Below are positions 63,772 through 64,000 of a DNA stretch of 64,000 bases, in pieces (within the stretch, counting starts at the first letter, position 1; each line of letters starts with the position of its first letter). The stretch covers positions 20,095 to 84,094 of the forward strand of contig JBDSZL010000090.1 of the NCBI GenBank assembly GCA_039925145.1, in the 5' to 3' direction. The translations under genes and the position numbers were made by a program. Below the pieces are notes generated by a model. It was not told the DNA's origin and made no database searches. It worked only from the letters and a program-made list of their open reading frames with translations. The DNA is from JBDSZL01 sp039925145 (GTDB lineage: Bacteria > Acidobacteriota > Vicinamibacteria > Vicinamibacterales > SCN-69-37).

Positions 63772-64000
63772 ATCGTACTCGGCGGTCGATGCGAGGCTGA
63801 CATCGACACTTCCACCGATGGTGCGTGCAGTTCCGAAAGCAGCGTTGACGGCTCGGTGTGGCGCCAGGGCCTGATGAGTGAAGCGGTCACGGCGCCCAGA
63901 CGCCGCGCGACGCCTATGGCTATTCGATCATCAAGACTCCGCGAGCCCTGAGCGTAGCGAAGGGCGAGCGTCCTAGCGATGGGGGTGGGGCCCCATCGCC
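63772..64000. other. Intergenic end of window
   Basis: No gene is supported in these 229 bases. The only structured element is the hairpin at 63945-63965. The window ends before the next gene can be seen. Confidence 0.4.
63945..63965. repeat. GCCCT-AGGGC hairpin element
   Basis: GCCCTGAGCGTAGCGAAGGGC pairs its ends (GCCCT/AGGGC) around an 11-base loop that itself contains GCGTAGCG. Elements of the type CCTGAGCG-AGCGAAGGG are dispersed in many GC-rich genomes; here only one copy is seen. Confidence 0.4.

Overview
The window is a dense, GC-rich (about two-thirds G+C by eye) bacterial chromosome segment with some fifty protein genes. I see no rRNA, tRNA, CRISPR array or intact insertion sequence. 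The Gram-negative-type outer-membrane protein, the NifA-like regulator without nif genes, paired LytS/LytTR systems with LiaF-like proteins, a CE15 esterase and GGCTCG-type dispersed repeats would fit an environmental Acidobacteriota, perhaps Vicinamibacteria. That placement is inferred from general family resemblance and was not computed.

Region 1 (1-11587) is a nitrogen block: the end of gltB, gltD, a NifA-like sigma54 activator, a small outer-membrane barrel behind a clear sigma54 promoter, glnD, and two successive glnK-amt pairs. Region 2 (11639-21628) is central metabolism and translation: a LOR/SDH-family enzyme divergent from ppc, moaA, a gamma-carbonic-anhydrase-like protein, hisS-aspS and a ROK sugar kinase. 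ppc carries an in-frame GGCTCG minisatellite near its C-terminus. Region 3 (21644-29499) holds a CPA2 antiporter with an HtrA-like protein that lacks its catalytic triad, a CPA1 antiporter, a VOC protein, a BNR-repeat protein and secreted hydrolase-type proteins.

Region 4 (29499-35306) contains two convergent LytS/LytTR two-component systems. One kinase is frameshifted. The other system is the distal part of a five-gene operon that starts with a tiny membrane protein and two LiaF-like membrane proteins. Region 5 (35481-50408) is housekeeping: phoH-ybeY-corC-era with overlapping starts and stops, mgtE, recO-glyQ-glyS-ppdK, corA-mutL. Region 6 (50482-63771) has a CE15/SGNH esterase operon divergent from a sodium-solute symporter, a metallo-beta-lactamase-fold protein, a second GGCTCG repeat, rarA with an rRNA-methyltransferase-like gene, greA, a patatin-like membrane protein without the catalytic serine, a transsulfuration enzyme, a DJ-1/PfpI protein with an alpha/beta hydrolase, and a divergent uracil-DNA-glycosylase-like protein.

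The observations I rate highest are these: the duplicated palindrome blocks plus sigma54 promoter in front of the porin; the repeat family that has entered ppc; a recurring TANNNT-(5-8 nt)-start-codon layout that implies leaderless transcripts; and three or four degenerate-enzyme genes (HtrA-like, patatin-like, UDG-like) sitting beside membrane or stress functions.
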